Source: Saprospiraceae bacterium (GTDB taxonomy: Bacteria > Bacteroidota > Bacteroidia > Chitinophagales > Saprospiraceae). From it: 10,106 nucleotides of DNA. A program made the position numbers and the translations under genes. The stretch lies in the NCBI GenBank assembly GCA_023299965.1, contig JALZVN010000331.1:1-10106 (forward strand), read 5' to 3'. Below, piece by piece: positions 6,620-10,106 of the stretch; positions within the stretch are counted from its first letter, which is position 1; each line of letters starts with the position of its first letter. The notes below the pieces were generated by a model. The model saw only the letters and a list, made by a program, of their open reading frames with translations. It searched no databases and was not told where the DNA came from.

Positions 6620-7477
6620 ATGCAATACATACTTACAGCTATTCAGTGGAATCCAAGTCCTGAGATATTCTCCATAGGTCCCGTTACGCTACGTTGGTAC
6701 AGTATGATGTTTTTAGCTGGATTCATGATTGGGTTTCAGATTATGAAACGCTTTTTCATACATGAAAAGCAGCCGATTGAATGGCTAGATAGCCTTCTCA
6801 TTTACCTCATGATTGGGACGATTGTAGGAGCACGTCTAGGACATTGCATATTTTATGACTGGGATTATTATGGGTCTAGCCTACCGCATTTCATAGAAAT
6901 GTTTATACCTGTTAGATTTGGAGACGGATGGCCTGGAGACTTTATGGATTTCAAATTTATAGGATTTAGAGGACTGGCTAGTCATGGTGGTGCCATTGCA
7001 ATCATAATTATGATGTGGCTCTTCTCCAGAAATATTACCAAAAAACCTATGCTTTGGATTTTAGACAGAGTAGTCATTCCGGTTGCCTTGACTGGTATGT
7101 TTATTCGTTTGGGCAACTTGATGAATTCAGAAATTATAGGTCGAGCATCCGATGCACCTTGGGCTTTCATTTTTGAAAAGGTTGATGATGTCGCTAGACA
7201 TCCTGCTCAACTATACGAATCCATGTCTTACCTTGCTATTTTCGTCTTCATGATGTGGCAATATTGGAAGACCAATGCTAAAGATAAATTGGGTTTCCTT
7301 TTTGGGACATTTCTTGCTCTTCTCTGGACTGCTCGTTTTATTATAGAGTTCTTTAAAAAGAGCCAAGGTGGCTTTGAAGAATCACTGAATGTTGGCTTGA
7401 GTACAGGTCAATTACTTTCCATTCCTTTTATTTTAGCCGGTATTTTCTTCATGGTAACTGCCAAAGAAACCAAATAA
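6620..7477 (+). CDS. lgt: Prolipoprotein diacylglyceryl transferase
   Basis: A 285-aa polytopic membrane enzyme that transfers diacylglycerol from phosphatidylglycerol to the lipobox cysteine of prolipoproteins, the first step of lipoprotein maturation at the inner membrane. Family motifs are intact: SHGGAI with His122, the signature GMFIRLGNLMNSEIIG (159-174) with Arg163 and Asn166/Asn169, RHPAQLYES with His194 and Tyr199, and the C-terminal RFIIEFFK with Arg239. These correspond to the conserved His, Arg, His and Arg positions known to matter in the E. coli enzyme. There are several hydrophobic helices, roughly 26-42, 56-76, 121-136, 150-162, 202-215, 226-246 and 263-280. Length is usual for the family. 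Its substrates would include the lipoproteins encoded in this window, but the linkage is not an operon. It looks like an essential housekeeping copy. Confidence 0.97.
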   Translation: MQYILTAIQWNPSPEIFSIGPVTLRWYSMMFLAGFMIGFQIMKRFFIHEKQPIEWLDSLLIYLMIGTIVGARLGHCIFYDWDYYGSSLPHFIEMFIPVRFGDGWPGDFMDFKFIGFRGLASHGGAIAIIIMMWLFSRNITKKPMLWILDRVVIPVALTGMFIRLGNLMNSEIIGRASDAPWAFIFEKVDDVARHPAQLYESMSYLAIFVFMMWQYWKTNAKDKLGFLFGTFLALLWTARFIIEFFKKSQGGFEESLNVGLSTGQLLSIPFILAGIFFMVTAKETK

Positions 7478-7517
7478 AAAATCTATCCAAGAATCCTCAA
7501 ATACAATAAATTACTAT

Positions 7518-7552
7518 AAATCAGCATTTTACGCATTAAATGTGTGATTTTT
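7518..7552 (+). terminator. Possible AT-rich terminator after lgt
   Basis: AAATCA (7518-7523) plus CATTT (7525-7529) pair with AAATG (7538-7542) plus TGATTT (7545-7550). This is an 11-bp stem with a small internal loop and an 8-nt apical loop, ending in a run of five T (7548-7552). The stem is A-T rich and the T run short, so its strength is doubtful. Confidence 0.4.
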
Positions 7553-7565
7553 AGACTGATTTCTG

Positions 7566-7596
7566 TTGATTGTTATAGAATTTGGTGCTATATTTG
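7566..7596 (+). promoter_or_regulatory. Predicted promoter of the di-haem peroxidase
   Basis: TTG at 7566-7568 and TATATTTG at 7589-7596 are spaced 20 bp. The -7 element matches TAnnTTTG exactly. The implied 5' UTR is about 90 nt, containing the dyad at 7669-7682. Confidence 0.55.
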
Positions 7597-7668
7597 TCCT
7601 TTATAAGACATTAATCTTATATATCACCCCTCTATAGCCCCATAAGACTTACATCACGCAGACCGATT

Positions 7669-7682
7669 ATGATGTGTATCAT
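7669..7682. promoter_or_regulatory. TGAT-N4-ATCA dyad before the peroxidase start
   Basis: ATGAT-GTGT-ATCAT is a perfect 5+5 dyad whose core TGAT-N4-ATCA is the form recognised by many CRP/FNR-family regulators. It ends 12 bp before the ATG and lies downstream of the predicted start site, which would suit repression rather than activation. Cytochrome c peroxidases are often under FNR-type control, but that link is an inference. Confidence 0.35.
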
Positions 7683-7694
7683 TAAATAAATACC

Positions 7695-9038
7695 ATGAAG
7701 ATATTTGCTAGCATAATAAGCACTTTCATGCTTGTAGCTATATTACTCTCTTGCCAGAACGATCAAACTCAGCAATCTCATTTTGACGCGGAGTTATTTC
7801 AAACAATGAATCAGATTGATTCTGACATTGACTTTTCTTCCTTTATACTGCCTGAAGATGGAGATTACTCCCAGTTCGAACTGGAGCCTCAAAACCCCAT
7901 GACTAGCCGCAAAGTAGAGTTGGGTAAACTCTTATTTTTTGAAACAGGTCTGGGATCAGATGCTGTGAATGAAATTGGAAAATTTACGTATTCCTGTGCT
8001 TCATGTCATGTTCCTTCCAATGGATTTATGCCTGGAAGAGTACAAGGTATTGCAGATGGCGCTATCGGATTCGGCACCAACGGTGAGTCAAGATCCAAAT
8101 CTCACCTATATGAAGAAGATGAACTAGACACTCAAGGGGCTCGTCCATTGAGCTTGCTCAATGTGGGCTATATGAGAAACACTTCATGGGCTGGCATGTT
8201 TGGAGCAGGAGGTGTCAATGAAGGCACCGAAGACCAATGGGAGCACACAGGTACAGAAGTCAACGAATTAGGTCTTGCTGGTCTCGAAAGCCAGAATATA
8301 GAAGGACTCCACCTGCACCGTATGAACCTCAATAAAGAGGTCGCAGATGCGTATGGATATACTGGTTTATTTGACGCTGCATTCCCAGAATTTCCTGTAG
8401 AAGAAAGATACTCTATCACTACTACGAGTTTTGCGATATCTGCGTATTTGAGATCATTAGTTCCTAATAGAGCACCTTTTCAAAAGTGGCTTAGAGGAGA
8501 TATGCTAGCTATGTCTAACAGCGAGAAAGCGGGTGCTAATCTTTTCTTTGGAAAAGCAGGATGTATCAATTGCCACAAAGGTCCTGGTCTAAACAATCAA
8601 AACTTTTTTGCTATCGGCGTAAAAGATTTATATGAAACAGGCGAAGCTTTCGCGACGGGTCCAGATGATACTAGAAATCTAGGAAGAGGTGGATTTACTG
8701 GACGATCTGAGGATATGTTCAAATTCAAGGTACCACAGATATACAACATGAAAAATTCTCCTTTTTATTTTCATGGATCTAGTAAGCGCAGCTTGAGAGA
8801 CGTTGTTGAATACTTCAATGACGCTGAGATCGAAAATGAAAATGTTGACAAAAATAACATCTCTGCCTTCTTCAGACCACTTAGTTTGACGGAGCAGGAG
8901 ATAGTCGATCTTACTCAGTTTTTGGAGACAGGACTATATGATCCAGATCTCGAAAGGTATATGCCTACACAGATATTATCTGGCAACTGCTTTCCAAACA
9001 ATGACATCTTATCTAGATTTCAGACAGGCTGCGAGTAA
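7695..9038 (+). CDS. Di-haem cytochrome c peroxidase family lipoprotein (CcpA/MauG superfamily)
   Basis: A 447-aa protein. The N-terminus MKIFASIISTFMLVAILLSC ends in the lipobox LLSC (Cys20), so it should be anchored by lipid on the periplasmic side or in the outer membrane. Two c-type haem sites are present: CASCH (101-105, in FTYSCASCHVPSNGF) and CINCH (290-294, in AGCINCHKGPGLNN). Around the second, GRGGFTGR...FKFKVPQIYNMKNSPFYFHGS (330-362) is the conserved stretch before the peroxidase active region. Family members reduce H2O2 using electrons from small cytochromes, or oxidise other substrates as MauG does. I cannot tell which from the sequence. Residues 130-225 hold a family insertion rich in Gly, Trp and acidic residues. 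Two cysteines near the C-terminus (C432, C446) could form a disulfide. It appears monocistronic, with its own promoter and a hairpin separating it from lgt. The protein needs the cytochrome c maturation machinery, which is not in this window. Confidence 0.92.
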   Translation: MKIFASIISTFMLVAILLSCQNDQTQQSHFDAELFQTMNQIDSDIDFSSFILPEDGDYSQFELEPQNPMTSRKVELGKLLFFETGLGSDAVNEIGKFTYSCASCHVPSNGFMPGRVQGIADGAIGFGTNGESRSKSHLYEEDELDTQGARPLSLLNVGYMRNTSWAGMFGAGGVNEGTEDQWEHTGTEVNELGLAGLESQNIEGLHLHRMNLNKEVADAYGYTGLFDAAFPEFPVEERYSITTTSFAISAYLRSLVPNRAPFQKWLRGDMLAMSNSEKAGANLFFGKAGCINCHKGPGLNNQNFFAIGVKDLYETGEAFATGPDDTRNLGRGGFTGRSEDMFKFKVPQIYNMKNSPFYFHGSSKRSLRDVVEYFNDAEIENENVDKNNISAFFRPLSLTEQEIVDLTQFLETGLYDPDLERYMPTQILSGNCFPNNDILSRFQTGCE

Positions 9039-9110
9039 ATTCCCGAGTACATAAATTCGATTAAAATTTGAGACAATAGATGGGAAGTTATTTTTTCTGA
9101 TTTGTTTGAC

Positions 9111-9290
9111 TTGGGGCTGTCCCTTTCGCTTTGCTTAGGGTCGGGCTTTCCGCTATATGTTGTGGGAAACCCACGCAATGTGGAGAAAAAAGGCGCGCCT
9201 TTTCTCTACGCCAACGCTACCCCACACCATGCCGCTTCTATCCCTCATCCATTCACGGCTCGCTACTATCGTAGCATCGCGCTCTTCTTG
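9111..9290. repeat. Hairpin-rich, GC-richer intergenic element, probably a dispersed repeat
   Basis: This stretch fills most of the 294-bp gap between the peroxidase and the leftward gene and is clearly richer in G+C than its surroundings. It has four hairpins: CCCT...AGGG (9121-9140), GTGGG-AAA-CCCAC (9162-9174), a long imperfect palindrome centred on GGCGCGCC (9183-9206), and GCTAC-TATC-GTAGC (9262-9275). The blocks GGGTCGGGCTTTCCGCTATA and GCCGCTTCTATCCCTCA look, from memory, like the conserved ends of an intergenic repeat family found in many Bacteroidota genomes. The 65-codon reading frame across it is a by-product. The flanks 9039-9110 and 9291-9332 hold nothing I can name. Confidence 0.55.
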
Positions 9291-9332
9291 CATTTATAGC
9301 ATATGAAATTTAAATTGGTATTATACCTAGAT

Positions 9333-10001
9333 CTACTTAGCAAGACTTAAGATAAAGTCTCTGATGGGCACCAACTGCTTTCTTATAGATATGGCAGTGT
9401 AATTAAGTCGCTTCCCATTCCAATCCCAAAATGTAAAACTGTACTCCTGCTCATCACAATTGTTTCTCCAGCCCTTGGCTTTTTCAATCCCATAGACATC
9501 AATTTTTCCTATCATTGATAAAAAATCGTTTAATCTAATCTCTGAAATGTTTTTCTCTATTAGCGTTTCGTTTCTGCGATTTGACATTCTGAAAACGCCA
9601 TATTTGTTTAAGTGATACTTTGTTTTCACCAATCCATATGCATCCAATATATCAAACTCAAAGGAGTGCCATTTAAATTTATTTTCGGGTACCAGCTCTG
9701 GCTTGAGGAATAGTTTTACTCCCCACTTCTGATGTAATATTATCGTATCCAAATTGGCTTCCAATCGCTGAAACCCTATCTCGTATCTAGGTTCTAGCGT
9801 AAGTTTTCCAAGGACATAGTAAGAAGAATCTACCTTGCCGATCTCACGAACTTCGTTTTCGCTTTGATACATCCATTTTCCATTTGCGAAGTAGACTTCC
9901 GTCAGAGATGCTCCAATCCAGATTGGTTGTTGATATTGGGCATATAGGTTTACGACGTACAGGTTAAATACCCAGAAAAAAAAATATACTACTCTAGTCA
10001 T
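9333..10001 (-). CDS. Exported protein of unknown function
   Basis: A 222-aa protein. Residues 1-21 are a strongly aromatic signal peptide (FFFWVFNLYVVNLYA|Q), with cleavage after YA before QYQQP, so the mature protein is probably periplasmic or secreted. I recognise no family. The mature part is rich in beta-prone, aromatic stretches (FANGKWMYQSE, YYVLGKLTL, KWHSFEFDILDAYG, YSFTFWDWNGKRLNY), suggesting an all-beta fold. There is one cysteine in the mature chain (CDEQE, about residue 182) and no visible catalytic motif. It reads leftward, convergent with the peroxidase gene across the repeat element. Its start lies 33 bp after the stop of a possible partial gene on the same strand, which could place both in one transcript. 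The start ATG at 10001-9999 fits the signal peptide. Confidence 0.75.
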   Translation of the reverse strand: MTRVVYFFFWVFNLYVVNLYAQYQQPIWIGASLTEVYFANGKWMYQSENEVREIGKVDSSYYVLGKLTLEPRYEIGFQRLEANLDTIILHQKWGVKLFLKPELVPENKFKWHSFEFDILDAYGLVKTKYHLNKYGVFRMSNRRNETLIEKNISEIRLNDFLSMIGKIDVYGIEKAKGWRNNCDEQEYSFTFWDWNGKRLNYTAISIRKQLVPIRDFILSLAK

Positions 10002-10034
10002 TTACGTCATTTTCTATATGAAAAAAACAACCCC

Positions 10035-10106
10035 TTATCCCTGCTTCTGGAGGCGCTTCAATTTGAGTATTCCCATTTTAGCAAATAGGTGCTGAACCGA
10101 TACTCT
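10035..10106 (-). CDS. Possible C-terminal fragment of a gene continuing beyond the right edge
   Basis: The minus strand is open from the window edge for 23 codons ending at TAA (10037-10035), with a tail reading FAKMGILKLKRLQKQG. The basic, helix-like composition and the close spacing to the next leftward gene fit a real C-terminus, but the stretch is too short to prove coding or name a family. Another minus frame is also open over part of it. Confidence 0.35.
   Translation of the reverse strand, partial: RVSVQHLFAKMGILKLKRLQKQG

Noticed and set aside
9102..9299. A 65-codon plus-strand reading frame
   Set aside because: It lies within the hairpin-rich repeat, has low-complexity Leu/Ser-rich translation as expected from such elements, and has no promoter or family resemblance.
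10018..10095. A 25-codon plus-strand frame at the right edge
   Set aside because: It is short, starts in a poly-A tract, has no promoter, and opposes a frame with better spacing to the neighbouring gene.

Overview
The window looks like chromosomal DNA of a Bacteroidota bacterium, probably a Cytophagales-type marine or environmental lineage. The evidence is low GC, protein families typical of the phylum (a DUF4920 lipoprotein, a GH113-like lipoprotein, Sec signal peptides ending in A/S-Q), no obvious Shine-Dalgarno sites, and several matches to the phylum's promoter pattern TTTG-N20-TAnnTTTG. The lineage is an inference, since no 16S rRNA or other marker is present.

Left part (1-1430). A leftward GH113-like glycoside hydrolase lipoprotein runs off the left edge. 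Upstream of it lies an intergenic region with two near-identical 15-bp palindromes exactly 31 bp apart. Next comes a self-contained rightward RNA transcription unit: a canonical Bacteroidota promoter (963-994), a tRNA-Leu-like RNA (1029-1185) with acceptor, D, anticodon-like and T arms, and a strong intrinsic terminator (1221-1257). About 88 nt separate its anticodon-like arm from its T arm, and most of this folds on paper into a closed three-way junction. This is the least explained object in the window.

Middle (1428-6507). A leftward two-gene unit encodes a DUF4920 lipoprotein followed by an HD-domain hydrolase. Divergent from it are two tandem, clearly paralogous exported proteins of 566 and 548 aa. 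Each has a signal peptide, 23-residue MORN repeats in clusters capped by a CX4C cysteine pair, and a C-terminal caspase-like (peptidase C14/metacaspase) domain with an intact His/Cys dyad. The second has its own predicted promoter.

Right part (6620-10106). lgt (prolipoprotein diacylglyceryl transferase) comes next, then a di-haem cytochrome c peroxidase lipoprotein with its own promoter and a TGAT-N4-ATCA dyad just before its start codon. A GC-richer, hairpin-rich intergenic repeat follows (about 9111-9290). Last are a leftward exported protein of unknown function and the possible C-terminal tail of another leftward gene at the right edge. Lgt would modify the lipoproteins seen here (GH113-like, DUF4920, peroxidase), but apart from the DUF4920/HD pair and the paralogous caspases I see no evidence that the genes form one pathway.
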